Positions 51,688 to 61,779 of a DNA stretch of 64,000 nucleotides are shown here, piece after piece. Position 1 is the stretch's first letter, and every line of letters starts with the position of its first letter. The notes beneath the pieces were generated by a model, which saw only the letters and a list, made by a program, of their open reading frames with translations, did not search any database and was not told the DNA's origin. A program made the translations under genes and the position numbers. The DNA is from Acanthosoma haemorrhoidale. Lineage: Eukaryota > Arthropoda > Insecta > Hemiptera > Acanthosomatidae. Location: assembly GCA_930367205.1 (NCBI GenBank), contig OV884014.1:108848138-108912137 (forward strand), given 5' to 3'.

Positions 51688-54600
51688 TTAGGCCTGAGAG
51701 TCAAGGGGGACAAGCCGATTGACGGACCGAACGAATGAACCAGATGGGTTGCGTATGGTGACAACCCGTGTCACGCCATCAGCGCCGGGGTGAAGGGATT
51801 CTACCCGAGCCATGGGCCAATGAAGAGGAGAAGTTGAGATTCCCTTGATGAAAACAACATCGCCAACAGAAATTTCCTTGGAATGACGATTCCATTTATG
51901 GCGTTGCATGAGGGTGTTGAGATATTCGTGAGACCAGCGATCCCAAAATTGTCGGGAGATCTGCGTGATAGCTTTCCATCTTTGGGTGAGTGAACATGAT
52001 GGCGATGGGGGCATTTCTGGACGGGCTAATAAAGGAGCACCGATTAAGAAATGTCCAGGGCTGAGGTAATCGGATGCCTCGAGAGGATCTGATGAAAGAG
52101 GGCACAAAGGTCGGCTGTTAAGGATGGCTTCAATACGAGCAAAGAAGGTAAAATATTCTTCGGAAGTGAAGCAAGTATCTGCAGTGATACGGCTTAGAAT
52201 GGTTTTGACGGACTTGACACCTGCTTCCCAAATACCGCCGAAGTTTGGAGCAGAGGGAGGGTTAAAATGCCACTGAATGCCTTGGGAACTGAGGTGCGAA
52301 GTGATTTCGGATGAATGATCGCGCATGAATACTGAAGCTTCATTTAAGACGCGGTTGGCGCCAATAAAATTGGTACCTCGGTCAGACAAAATGGACTGAG
52401 GTAGACCGCGACGTGCTATGAAACGATCTAAGGCGGAGAGAAATGCAAAGGTGGATAGCTCGGAGGAGAACTCCAGATGCAATGCCTTTGTGGTCAGACA
52501 CACGAAAAGGCATAAATAACCTTTGGTAATGGGGGCCTTACGCAGTCGAGAAGACTTGACGTTGAAAGGGCCAGCATAATCGACGCCCGTGTTGATAAAG
52601 GGACGGCCTGGTGTCAGGCGGACCGACGGAATATCTGACATCAATGGTTGAGGCGAACGCGCTCTGAACAATTTACATGTGCGGCATGATGAAATTACCG
52701 AACGAATCAAACTGCGCAAAGATAGGATCCAATATTCGGATCGAATGTGCGCCATACAAGTGGTAGGACCAGCATGAAGGCATGTCAAGTGAGCATGACG
52801 TGATATCAGATATGACAAATGAGCTCGTTTGGGCAGCAATATTGGGTGTTGAGCTGGATAACGCAACTGAGAACGCGAAAGTCTACCGCCCACCCTAAGA
52901 ACACCGGCTTGATCCAGAAAAGGGGTTAATGTTTGCAATGACTTGGTGTTTTGTTGGGTCTGAATACGAGCTATCTCGGCTGAGAAATGGATGGATTGAG
53001 TGGAAGTGACATAATATTGCATGGCAGCTTGTAACTCGGAAACCTTAAGGTCACCCTGAGTTCGATGCGCTGATGCTGCAATGCGAGCGTTGGTTGAGAA
53101 ACGCAAGATCCAACCCAGGACTCGACGTGCTCTATTTAATGACGAAAATCGGGTAAGCAAATCGTGCAGGAAATTGCTGGATGAGACTGCCACCAATGAG
53201 ACGGGATTGGTATTGCGTAACTCAGGCAGCTGCTCAGTGTGAGCTGAGGAAGGTTCAAAGGCGTCAGGCCATGGAATCTGAGGTTGATTGGCGAATTCAG
53301 GGCCAGAATACCACAATGTTTGAGAGTCAGGAGTGACAAATTGCTCAGCGGTAAGACCTCTTGAGGCCATGTCAGCAGGGTTCTGGTCGGAAGATACATG
53401 CGACCAAGAGCGATTAGAAAATGGAATTTCATTTACACGGGAAATGCGATGAGCAATAAAGGTTTTTAAAAGATTTGGGGAAGTGTTGATCCACGAGAGT
53501 ACGATCTGAGAATCTGAAAATAGACGGACGGTCTGCAAAGGGGAAGGATAAGAAAATGTCAGCAATGAGCAAATAAGCTCGGACAGCAGCAGAGCTGCAC
53601 ATAACTCCAAACGAGGAATTGACAATGTTTTGAGAGGAGCTACACGAGTTTTGGCCTTCCAGAGAGTACTGACGCGAGAATGAGCGGTTTCTGAACATAA
53701 GTACACTACGGCAGCATAGCCGAGTTGAGATGCGTCGGCGAAGCCGATAAGGCTTAATGAAGCGTCATTAGGTTGTACGATATGTCGTGGTATACGAAGG
53801 TTACCAAGAGTGCTCATGTTGTGAACGAGACGAGACCACGATTGTTGAAGTGTCTGATTGATGGGTTCATCCCACGTAAGGCCAGACAACCATAATTGTT
53901 GTAGCATAGCTTTTAATGCAAATGTGACTGGAGCTACAAACCCATTAGGGTCGAAAATTCGCGCAATGTATGAAAGTAAGGAACGCTTTGTACAGGTTCC
54001 ATCGAAGGGGGTGATACGGAAAATAAATGAGTCGGACGAAGGCTCCCAATTAAGACCCAGAATTTTGAGAGTCCGATCGGGGTCTGAAAACAGAAGTGGG
54101 CATTCCAAATGGTCATGAGGCAGAGTATGCAGAAGCTCAGGATGGCTGGATGACCACTTGCGTAGCTGGAAACCGCCTAAAGCCAATAATTCAGTGAGCT
54201 GAGGTTGCAAAGAGGCAGCCTCGCTAAGGCTGGAAGCGCCACAAATAATATCATCCACGTACGAGTTATGCATTATAGCATGAGAAGCCATAGGGAAACG
54301 GTGGCCTTCATCGTGGACTAGCTGTTGGAGCACTCGTACAGCCAAAAAGGCTGACGGAGCCATACCGTAAGTGACGGTATTAAGCTGCATTTCTTGAGTA
54401 ACAGCGCTCTCGCTTGGTTTCCAAAATATGTGCTGATAATGCCGGTGCTCGGGATGGACGAGAACCTGGCGATACATTTGCTTGATATCGCAGCAAAGGG
54501 CAACAGAGTTGAGGCGGAAGTACAAAATGACATGGGAGAGATCTTGTTGCAGTTTAGGACCCTTGAGGAGTCGCTCGTTCAGCGATACTCCAGTGGAGTC

Positions 54601-56559
54601 GGGGACTGAAGCATTAAAGACAACACGAATTTTCGGACCTTGATTGGTCTCTTTGGTTACAATGTGATGGGGAATAACGTACGTTGAAGCAGTGGAGGCA
54701 GGTTCCATGTGGCCTGCTGACAGATAGTCGGACATGAACATTTTATATTCAGCAACAATTGAGCCATGTTTGGCTAAGCGGTGCTCGAGTCGGGATACTG
54801 ATGCTCGAGCTTGAGTGACGTTGCAGCCCAATGGGGTTGCACTAGGGTGAAATGGCAATGCGACGGAATATCTGCCGTCAGCATTGCGTCTAAACGTAGA
54901 AATGAAATGTTGTTCAGCAACATCATCCAAGGGATTGGAGATGGAGCCTTGATGGACGGATTCAACGTCCCAAAATGCGGTGAGTTGCTTGTCCACTTCA
55001 GTAGTGGATAAGAAGGAAATGGTAGAGGGGGTCGGATTCATGATTTGAATCGGGCCTACAATGATGTGTCCAAAAATGGTGCCAATGGAAATGGGACCAT
55101 GCTGAATAGGCCGAATGCCAATTTGAGTTATCAAGCGGGGAAATACGTCAGCCCCTAATAAAATGTCAATTTTATCGGGACGGTGAAAATGAGGATCCGC
55201 TAAACGAAGACGGAAGAACCGTTTTAGGTTTTCCTTGGGGATTTCCCTGCTAGGAAGTTGGTGTGCAATGGTGTTGATTACGGCAACACAGAGAGAGAGT
55301 CGTTTGTTGTTCAAACGGGAAACCAGTTGGATATTGACCAAACCTGTTGACAATGTATCGGAAGAACCTATTCCGGATACAGCCATGTGATTAGGAGAAG
55401 TAGGCAAACGCAAGTTTTGCACTATACACTTGTTAATGAAGGACACTTGAGAACCGGGGTCAATGACACCACGGATGGGATAAATAGAACCAGTACAGTC
55501 GGTTATGAAAGCACGAAATGTGCCTAAAAGAGAATGAGCACGTTCCTGAGTGGTTGAACGAGCAGCTGAGCATGAAAGCACTATTGGTGCAACACTGGGA
55601 TTTTCAATTGATACCGATGGAGCTGGAATGGATATGGCAGAAGTTGACGGGGCTGCTATTTGCTGATCCGAATGTAATAACGTGTTATGTCGTTGTGAAT
55701 GACATTTGCGGCATGATGATGTCGATGTGCATTTGGACCGCAGGTGACCACCAAGGCAATTGAAACAACGCTGATTCTTTTTCAGGAGCTCATATCGAGC
55801 TGAAATAGGTAATTGCTGAAACTTGCTGCATTGTGACACATGGTGATTGTGAGAGCAGCAGAAGCAGGAAGCAGGGGCTCTAGCTGAGCGGTTATTAACG
55901 CTTGCATGTGACGTCTGAGCAATATACGAATGAGATTTGACAGCAATCCGAGATTTAACGCTGGGTTCACCAATTAACTGGGTAGTTTCGATGGTTTTGA
56001 TCTGTTGATTGACAAAATCCAATAAGCTTTGGAAAGTAGGTACAGTGGTGGAATCATGTTTTAGTTCAAAAGCATGTCGAGATTTAGAATCCAAATTTTT
56101 CAGTGCTAATGACACTAGCAAAAAATCGCTCAAATCATCAAGTGCCAAGGCTTTGAGAGCATTGGCAGAATTTTTGTGAATGGTCATAAAGCCCTTGAGG
56201 TCAGACAATGAATTGGATTTGGCAGTGGGAAAGTCGAGTATGCTTTTGAGGTACATGTGACCAATTTGTCTCGGATTATTGTACCGGGCAGTTAGAGCAT
56301 CGAATGCCAATTGGTAATTGTCTTCGGTTAGATGGAATGAAGCAATGACAGAAGCAGCTTCATCGATAGTGGATGTTTTAAGATAGTGTAATTTGGCAAC
56401 ATTACTTAACTGCTGGTCGCGATGAACCATGGAATTAAAAAGTGCAAAAAAATTAGGCCAATCGGACAATTTGCCATTGAATTTAGGAATCTGAATTTTT
56501 GGCAGATGTGGATTTGCTACAGATGGAACATTCGCAACGGGATTGACTTCAGCTTTCAA
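51688..56559 (-). CDS. pol: BEL/Pao Gag-Pol polyprotein (1623 codons)
   Basis: Single long frame. The N-terminal DUF1759-like capsid region starts LPKIQIPKFNGKLSDWPNFF (~20-110). Zinc knuckles with CFCCSHNHH, CFNCLGGHLRSKC and CRKCHSQRH lie at ~230-300. The protease has DPGSQ at 367 (DSG/DQG-like in relatives). RT has the active site YVDD at 767-770. RNase H has GFADASQLGYAAVVY (~935). The integrase zinc motif is H-H-C-C ending SSCRTCKLF (~1250-1295). The integrase core has GVDYAGPF, LSDRGTNF and FGGIWEAG (D ~1323, D ~1389, E ~1440). The DUF5641-like end has QRWKAI...FWDRW and GDVVFIKG (~1510-1623). No stops inside. The frame opens at a TTG, because its true start is in the preceding frame (56570-56884). 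Confidence 0.95.
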   Translation of the reverse strand: MKAEVNPVANVPSVANPHLPKIQIPKFNGKLSDWPNFFALFNSMVHRDQQLSNVAKLHYLKTSTIDEAASVIASFHLTEDNYQLAFDALTARYNNPRQIGHMYLKSILDFPTAKSNSLSDLKGFMTIHKNSANALKALALDDLSDFLLVSLALKNLDSKSRHAFELKHDSTTVPTFQSLLDFVNQQIKTIETTQLIGEPSVKSRIAVKSHSYIAQTSHASVNNRSARAPASCFCCSHNHHVSQCSKFQQLPISARYELLKKNQRCFNCLGGHLRSKCTSTSSCRKCHSQRHNTLLHSDQQIAAPSTSAISIPAPSVSIENPSVAPIVLSCSAARSTTQERAHSLLGTFRAFITDCTGSIYPIRGVIDPGSQVSFINKCIVQNLRLPTSPNHMAVSGIGSSDTLSTGLVNIQLVSRLNNKRLSLCVAVINTIAHQLPSREIPKENLKRFFRLRLADPHFHRPDKIDILLGADVFPRLITQIGIRPIQHGPISIGTIFGHIIVGPIQIMNPTPSTISFLSTTEVDKQLTAFWDVESVHQGSISNPLDDVAEQHFISTFRRNADGRYSVALPFHPSATPLGCNVTQARASVSRLEHRLAKHGSIVAEYKMFMSDYLSAGHMEPASTASTYVIPHHIVTKETNQGPKIRVVFNASVPDSTGVSLNERLLKGPKLQQDLSHVILYFRLNSVALCCDIKQMYRQVLVHPEHRHYQHIFWKPSESAVTQEMQLNTVTYGMAPSAFLAVRVLQQLVHDEGHRFPMASHAIMHNSYVDDIICGASSLSEAASLQPQLTELLALGGFQLRKWSSSHPELLHTLPHDHLECPLLFSDPDRTLKILGLNWEPSSDSFIFRITPFDGTCTKRSLLSYIARIFDPNGFVAPVTFALKAMLQQLWLSGLTWDEPINQTLQQSWSRLVHNMSTLGNLRIPRHIVQPNDASLSLIGFADASQLGYAAVVYLCSETAHSRVSTLWKAKTRVAPLKTLSIPRLELCAALLLSELICSLLTFSYPSPLQTVRLFSDSQIVLSWINTSPNLLKTFIAHRISRVNEIPFSNRSWSHVSSDQNPADMASRGLTAEQFVTPDSQTLWYSGPEFANQPQIPWPDAFEPSSAHTEQLPELRNTNPVSLVAVSSSNFLHDLLTRFSSLNRARRVLGWILRFSTNARIAASAHRTQGDLKVSELQAAMQYYVTSTQSIHFSAEIARIQTQQNTKSLQTLTPFLDQAGVLRVGGRLSRSQLRYPAQHPILLPKRAHLSYLISRHAHLTCLHAGPTTCMAHIRSEYWILSLRSLIRSVISSCRTCKLFRARSPQPLMSDIPSVRLTPGRPFINTGVDYAGPFNVKSSRLRKAPITKGYLCLFVCLTTKALHLEFSSELSTFAFLSALDRFIARRGLPQSILSDRGTNFIGANRVLNEASVFMRDHSSEITSHLSSQGIQWHFNPPSAPNFGGIWEAGVKSVKTILSRITADTCFTSEEYFTFFARIEAILNSRPLCPLSSDPLEASDYLSPGHFLIGAPLLARPEMPPSPSCSLTQRWKAITQISRQFWDRWSHEYLNTLMQRHKWNRHSKEISVGDVVFIKGISTSPLHWPMARVESLHPGADGVTRVVTIRNPSGSFVRSVNRLVPLDSQA

Positions 56560-56569
56560 TACTGAAGGT

Positions 56570-56884
56570 TCAGTTTTTTTTGAGCTGAAAATATTTAGCT
56601 CGGATTGTATCGATTAATTGCACAAAGGCTACGTAAGGTTGTGTAGTTTCAATTTGATCAGTAGCTGGCAAATGCAAATTTAATTTTTTTATGAGAAAAT
56701 TAAATTTCTTGAATTCCTGTTCAATTTCAGGTAAGCGTTCATAGTTGGCCTTAAGCCGAGGTAAATCGGCTATAGTCATTGTCTTAGCAGAGTCTGATAA
56801 AGCAGTTGCAACTGCAAAACTATCATTTCGCTGACTAATAGCTAAATCGATTTGTTGTTGTATTTCTTGGGTTGGTGGAGCCAT
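56570..56884 (-). CDS. gag: BEL/Pao Gag N-terminal segment, separated by a +1 frame break
   Basis: Starts with ATG at 56884, 232 bp inside the 5' LTR, and reads MAPPTQEIQQQIDLAISQRN, a helical segment (LPRLKANYERLPEIEQEFKK) and ...FQLKKN before TGA (56572-56570). The pol frame continues directly across this point in the +1 frame. The break coincides with a run of eight A (element sense, 56581-56574). Most BEL/Pao elements have one continuous ORF, so this is best read as the true N-terminus of Gag-Pol cut off by a one-base difference in a homopolymer. It is either a mutation in this copy or an assembly error. A programmed +1 shift is possible but unsupported. Confidence 0.8.
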   Translation of the reverse strand: MAPPTQEIQQQIDLAISQRNDSFAVATALSDSAKTMTIADLPRLKANYERLPEIEQEFKKFNFLIKKLNLHLPATDQIETTQPYVAFVQLIDTIRAKYFQLKKN

Positions 56885-57090
56885 TTTAATGCTATTACTA
56901 TCAGGAACAAATGGAATTAGTGGATATTTACAGGAAAATATAAAAGGAAATTACGTACAATGAAAACAGAAATTCTGAAATTTAAAGATAATAAATGATA
57001 AATGTTGAACTTTTGTTCAAATAAATAAATAAATGTGAATATTGAAAATTAAATTGAGTATTAATAAAATTAATAGTTGGACAGAATAAT

Positions 57091-57108
57091 CCGGAATACG
57101 GAGTACCA
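57091..57108 (-). promoter_or_regulatory. Candidate tRNA primer-binding site of BEL/Pao
   Basis: In element sense TGGTACTCCGTATTCCGG begins 8 nt downstream of the 5' LTR end. Position and TGG start fit a tRNA 3'-end complement. I could not assign the tRNA. Confidence 0.5.
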
Positions 57109-57115
57109 ATAAATT

Positions 57116-57721
57116 TGTTTGAAATTTCACCAGTTGAAATCGCAACCGGCAAACGAGGCGACTGATTCGAGAAACTAATTAGCCTGGGGATAATTAGCTA
57201 TACGTTTGAGTTTTAAGTGGACTGTAATTATTTGAGAGTCTCGTTAGAGAAATGACAATTTCAAATGTAAACACAGTAATGTAAATTCCTACCTGCTGCG
57301 ATGTGACGACAGCGTGCGAATCTCCCTTCTTGAACTCCGACAACCTAGAGATCCGGGCCCAAACTCCAGATTTATCGAAGTCCCGATTCATCCAATAGCT
57401 GTCTGCGTTCAATCTGAAATGTCGCTTCTCCAAGACTTCGTAATAGTGAGACGGTGTTAATGAACAAATAAAGCTAATGGCGTTGAGAATACGCTTGAAA
57501 AAACATTGTAAGTGACAACTGTTGAAGAGAAAAAAAAGGACGCTATAGAGAACATGAAGCTACCAGTCGAGTGACAAAAGTGGGGGGAAAAACTCTGATC
57601 GAGCCGGCAGGCAGCGCCAGCGTCTGTGATTCACTGAAATACCGAATGGTTTCGGGTAATTACTTATTGAATAGCAAATTCAAATTAAAATGAAATTAAT
57701 TTTACGCAAATGGCGTAAACA
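57116..57721 (-). repeat. 5' LTR of the BEL/Pao element (606 bp)
   Basis: Partner of 50885-51492. Followed on the plus strand by the target copy GTATG (57722-57726), after which LINE A 3' UTR resumes. Confidence 0.93.
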
Positions 57722-57850
57722 GTATGTAAGTTAGTTTTAAGGTTGATCAAAAAGGTGAGCCCCATCACCTTATTAGTAAGTTTAGTCCAGTCACGTATAA
57801 TGTATATCATTATGCTTGTTTATTCGGCTATATAATTTCTATAAAATAAC

Positions 57851-58621
57851 ATATGTTTTTCATCAATCGTAGGAGCCTCGTACCCCAACTGCGAGGTATC
57901 CGCGTACGCAGACGATATAGGTGTCTACAGCACTAGCATCAATCCCTCCAGAGCCCTGAAATTCGATGAGAGCGCCATTCAACAGATCGCCGAGAAACTC
58001 GATGCCGTCTACATTAAAGTCAATCAGGCCGAGACGCAAGGAATAATATTTAGTTACAAATCCGGAAAAAAGAAGCTCCCGAAATCCTTCGTGTTAGACG
58101 GCGAAGAATGCCCTATAAGCAACAAGCTGTGCTACCTCGGAATTACCCTCGGTAGGCACTTGTCGTTCACAACGCACATCGGCATGAAATTAAAAAGTGT
58201 TAGGAAGAAATTCTTCAGCCTCGGACACCTACTTCACAGCCCGGCTTTATCGGTACGCCTCAAGCTGCTGATATACCAGAGCGTCCTAAGACCTGCATTG
58301 ATGTATGGAACCCCTCTCTACAAGTATTTGACTCCCAACACTCGCCTAAAGCTCCAGCAATTTCAGAATAGAGTTCTCCGCACCTCCCTCAAACACACCC
58401 CTTTCGACCGAATGAAGGCCGACGAAATCCACAAAAAATTCGAAGTGCTCACTATCCAAGATTTTATCAAGAGAAGGCACATCAAATTTTTTGACTCCCT
58501 AAGACATAGCCATAACCCACTATTCTCCGACCTTCAGCCACCACCAGTGCCCGTCAGATGGAAGCACTGCTGGACCGCCGAAGCTTGGCGAATGAAAGAC
58601 ATCATAGAACCAGAGGACTGA
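57851..58621 (+). CDS. LINE B reverse transcriptase fragment (open from the 5' truncation)
   Basis: The frame is open from the insertion junction with no start codon of its own (first ATG at 58091). It contains the RT active site YADD within SAYADDIGVYS (57902-57934), then EKLDAVYIKVNQAET, YLGITLGRHLSFTTH, SVRLKLLIYQSVLRPALMYG and RRRHIKFFDSLRHSHNP-like sequence (IKRRHIKFFDSL). It ends in PVPVRWKHCWTAEAWRM...EPED. N-terminal RT blocks, endonuclease and ORF1 are missing. No stops, so the copy is young. The C-terminal thumb is clearly homologous to LINE A (shared RLKL.IY..VLRPAL.YG). Confidence 0.9.
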   Translation: MCFSSIVGASYPNCEVSAYADDIGVYSTSINPSRALKFDESAIQQIAEKLDAVYIKVNQAETQGIIFSYKSGKKKLPKSFVLDGEECPISNKLCYLGITLGRHLSFTTHIGMKLKSVRKKFFSLGHLLHSPALSVRLKLLIYQSVLRPALMYGTPLYKYLTPNTRLKLQQFQNRVLRTSLKHTPFDRMKADEIHKKFEVLTIQDFIKRRHIKFFDSLRHSHNPLFSDLQPPPVPVRWKHCWTAEAWRMKDIIEPED

Positions 58622-59012
58622 CGGACCTACTATCGAGGCCGATCTCCCGGCCGACTCAACCGACGCCACATTACCCCATCTACCTGTGTAAGCAGGGTTG
58701 ATCTTCCGGCCGATTAGGCCGACTCATTCAGGCCCCTGGCGGGGTGGCCGGCCAGGCTTCGCCTGGCCTACCACAAACCATCGCCTAGGCACCCCTAGGC
58801 TTAATCCTTGGTAGACTCTCACTACCTTCCTGACTCCATCCGCCTTTCTAGGTATTCCACACCCCATATCCTTCTCATACTTCCTTCAAATAGGGGTCTC
58901 CCCTTAGTGAAAGGCACTTCCAGCCAAAAATAATTTTCCTTATTTTTCCCACATTCCTATTTTTATAAGTTTGAGAGCTTAGGAAAAAAAAAAAAATAAA
59001 TAAATAAATAAA
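57851..59012 (+). mobile_element. LINE B copy B2, nested in LINE A A3
   Basis: 5'-truncated Jockey-like LINE in plus orientation, bounded by perfect 10-bp target duplications ATAAAATAAC (57841-57850 and 59013-59022). It has a 257-codon open RT C-terminal frame, a 3' UTR with a CpG-rich block of GGCCG motifs (58640-58780), and a tail AGAGCTTAGG plus A-run and (TAAA)n. Its 3' end defines the family also seen at 8267-8622. Confidence 0.93.
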
Positions 59013-59162
59013 ATAAAATAACAAAACCTGTATATAATGTAGTGATGTTACAGGAAATACAAAATAATTTGTAAATAGATTCACCTGAGGATCTATAATT
59101 ATATATAATTATCTGAAAATTTAAAGGGGCTATGAAGAAAATAAAAAAATTATTTGAATTTT

Positions 59163-59750
59163 GATATTTGAACATTTATTTGAGAAATATGTTAGATAAT
59201 TTTCTTGAAGGGTTCGTTGAGACACTGTGTCCCTTTGAACAAACATCACACTGCAGGTTCAAGTAAATTAAAATTGTTCCTCAAAGGCGCGTAGTTGTTC
59301 TCAGAAATCCCTTGCTTTTCTTGGCACATCTTTGCAATATAGCACAACTGAAGTTCCTATAATATATATTTGTCACTTAGACTTTGTGATGCAAACAAAC
59401 ACTCCAAAGTCAACTGAAGCCAAAATAGATACTATATTCATAACACATTTTTTCAATGAGAGAAGTTGAGATCTGTACTTTGATAATGGTAGGTAAATTT
59501 TTTTTTTTCATTAGCACGTCATTGTTTTGGTATTAGTCTTAACATCGAGTAAAATTTGCATGTACGTTTCCACAACCAAGGCTTGGTGTCCAAAACGGGT
59601 TTTGTTGAAACTCCGACACAACTTCATACACAAGTAGGACACGAGGTCTATCGATTCTCTGACAATGTTGTTACATAGACTGTAGTTCCTTCATACGAAG
59701 ATCAGCAGGACAGACACAAGGGTGTCCTTGGCGTGGAAAAATAAAACCAA
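59163..59750. other. Intergenic, no feature recognised
   Basis: AT-rich; no feature recognised. Confidence 0.5.
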
Positions 59751-59762
59751 TGGAATCCTTAA

Positions 59763-60893
59763 TCTCCTCTCTGTCTACCAGGGATAAATCTGTGGGATGT
59801 AACTAAAAAAATCCTAGAATATCATCCTGTTTCACGCCGACTTCGTCGGATTGATGGGCCCTGGGTGGCTTGTGATGGGGATAGGTCGGAGGAATTTGCT
59901 CTAAATCTTTCCTGGGTGTTCTGAGTTCCATCCTCTATACCCTATACACCGCCGATGCCCCCTCGACCCCCAATACCTTTACACACTGCAGTCTTGTCAT
60001 CCCACCCCGACATAGCATCCCATAACCTTCAAAAACACCTTGATGAGATTGAGCATTGGTGCAACCAATGACGGATTGAAGTTAATGAAGTAAAATGATC
60101 CCACATTACCTTCACCCTCTGCCGCAAGTCTTGTCCACTAGTTTATTTTAATTCCATTCCTCTCCCTGCATCAAAGAAAGTACGGTTCCTAGGCTTCCAT
60201 CACGACAAACGACTGATTTACAACCCAGATACGAGGCTAAAAAGACAAGAACTAAACAGAGCCTTTGGACAACTGTACAGACTACTTCAAAGGAATCCCA
60301 TCTATAAATAGAAAATAAATTACAAATCTACAAAGTTATACTTAAGCCAATCTATTGAATAGAGCTATGGGGGGCAGCAAAAAAGTCAAACATAAAGCGT
60401 ATCCAATGTTTTCAATGAAAAGTCCTGAGAACAATAGTAAATGCCCCTTATTACGTCAGCATCAAAACCCTTCATAGCGATCTTAATATACCTTACATTC
60501 TGCGCCACTCATCCCTACAATCCTCCTCGGAGACTGAAACGGCAGTGGCTTCGTGACCTGCTATAAATGCGTACCAGTGGGAGTCCTGGCAGTGGTCAGT
60601 TTCTCCAATCATGTCCTGAGCGTCTTTGGCTCTCGCGCTCTTGGTCAGCCACCACTGTCACATATCCGATGACGTGGCTGTCGGTAGAGGGTGGCGGACT
60701 TTGCAAGACTCTGCTTCCTCTTTTGTGTGCGAAGAGTTTTCACCCCATGGGGATTTGTGAGGCCTCTGGGTTTTAAATATTGTATGAATGAGTGAGTGAA
60801 TGATGAATTGTAAAAATGGTATGAATGAGAACATTTATCACAATTACTTATTGCCCAATGATGCATATAGTAATTTTATCATAATAAAGTTGT
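59763..60893 (+). pseudogene. LINE C copy C7, decayed, with perfect TSD
   Basis: Plus-orientation LINE C with perfect 12-bp target duplications TGGAATCCTTAA (59751-59762 and 60894-60905). RT pieces are recognisable in several frames: ILEYHPVSRRLRRIDGPW-like near 59805, a large deletion removing the catalytic centre, then LFLGFHHDKRLIYNPDTR-like (~60185-60240), RLKRQELNRAFGQLYRLLQ and a MRTIVNAPYYVS-like segment. The C-terminal FMKFH...NPL region is deleted. The 3' UTR and the tail TTTATCATAATAAAGTTGT are complete. Multiple stops and shifts; dead. Confidence 0.88.
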
Positions 60894-60905
60894 TGGAATC
60901 CTTAA

Positions 60906-61410
60906 AGGAATGGGTAGATTACTGATGAAGGGATCATTTAGTAGGTACGCGTGGGCATTTTGTTTTGATTTGTTTGTACAGAAATGCAGTGATCAAGTTC
61001 ATTCGAAAATATCGAACCCCAATTAGCTAGCTTTTGATATTTGATCCAAAATTCTCTTTTTTTATAACGAACGGCATGTGTATTGTTTATATAGTAATCA
61101 GATGTTTATAGTAGTTCGTTGTCACATCAATACAATTGTAAAGGACAAAGCAATACGTGGTGGATGTTTGCAATAAAAGGAACGAGGATTGGTTGCAGAG
61201 AATAAATTTAATAAAGGAGTTATATAGAGACGGCGGGAGTACACGAAGTCGGAGGGGGCACTGGTTGGGAAGTGTTTAGAGAGATTTACTAGGCCCACGG
61301 GAAATAAGGGATAGCTGGGAATTTTTCTCACTTGTCTTATCAATGGCTATGTACCTTCTCACATATATTTATATACTCAGTGTTGTATTAGAGCACTGAA
61401 TAAGTGTAAT
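60906..61410. other. Intergenic, no feature recognised
   Basis: Nothing recognised. Confidence 0.5.
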
Positions 61411-61419
61411 AAGTACTTT

Positions 61420-61456
61420 ATTATATATAATTATCTGTAAATTTCAAAGGGCTATG

Positions 61457-61512
<56 letters not shown>
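61420..61512 (+). mobile_element. LINE A copy A4: ~37 bp of 3' end plus long poly(A)
   Basis: Only TATATAATTATCTGTAAATT and CAAAGGGCTATG of the LINE A 3' terminus remain, followed by an uninterrupted A-run (61457 to 61512-61514). Perfect 9-bp target copies AAGTACTTT lie at 61411-61419 and 61513-61521. The long pure A tail suggests a recent event with early abort of reverse transcription. Confidence 0.88.
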
Positions 61513-61517
<5 letters not shown>

Positions 61518-61521
61518 CTTT

Positions 61522-61771
61522 GTTTTAGCTCTTTGACTTGTATTGTTTCCGCCTAACGAAGGCGATCATATCCTTTGAAGAGCCATATGGTATGTGGGAA
61601 GGCTTCGACAAACTCTGATTTTCAACGCTGTCTGATAAAAATTAACTTTTTCTGCACCGTAATTAGTCAAGGACCAAGTGCACGTATGTAGGCGTTGGTG
61701 CTGACGTGTCGTGCACGGTGGTGTATAACCCTTGCGCCGTCCTACTGCACTTGATAGAATCCTCAGAACGA
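61522..61771. other. Intergenic, no feature recognised
   Basis: Short gap; a 70-codon minus frame (61566-61778) has no recognisable domain. Confidence 0.45.
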
Positions 61772-61779
61772 AATTCAAT

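Larger units (their letters stand above)
50885..57721 (-). mobile_element. Near-complete BEL/Pao LTR retrotransposon (6.8 kb)
   Basis: Minus-strand element with 5' LTR 57116-57721, leader, gag/pol frame and 3' LTR 50885-51492. LTR ends TGTTTAC...CAAACA in element sense. Perfect 5-bp target duplications GTATG (50880-50884 and 57722-57726). It is inserted in the 3' UTR of LINE A copy A3. Domains are of the BEL/Pao type (gag DUF1759-like, zinc knuckles, aspartyl protease, RT, RNase H, integrase, C-terminal DUF5641-like). One frame break between the first 104 codons and the rest makes this copy probably defective as assembled. Confidence 0.95.
50452..59149 (+). mobile_element. LINE A copy A3, host of two nested insertions
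   Basis: 5'-truncated LINE A in plus orientation, flanked by perfect 13-bp target duplications TTATTTGAATTTT (50439-50451 and 59150-59162). Its own sequence is in three pieces. 50452-50884 is the RT C-terminus plus stop. 57727-57850 is 3' UTR after the BEL/Pao element. 59023-59149 is the rest of the 3' UTR, ending AAAGGGGCTATGAAG plus an A-rich tail. Copy A5 (61780-62175) shows the uninterrupted 3' UTR and confirms both junctions. Confidence 0.93.
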
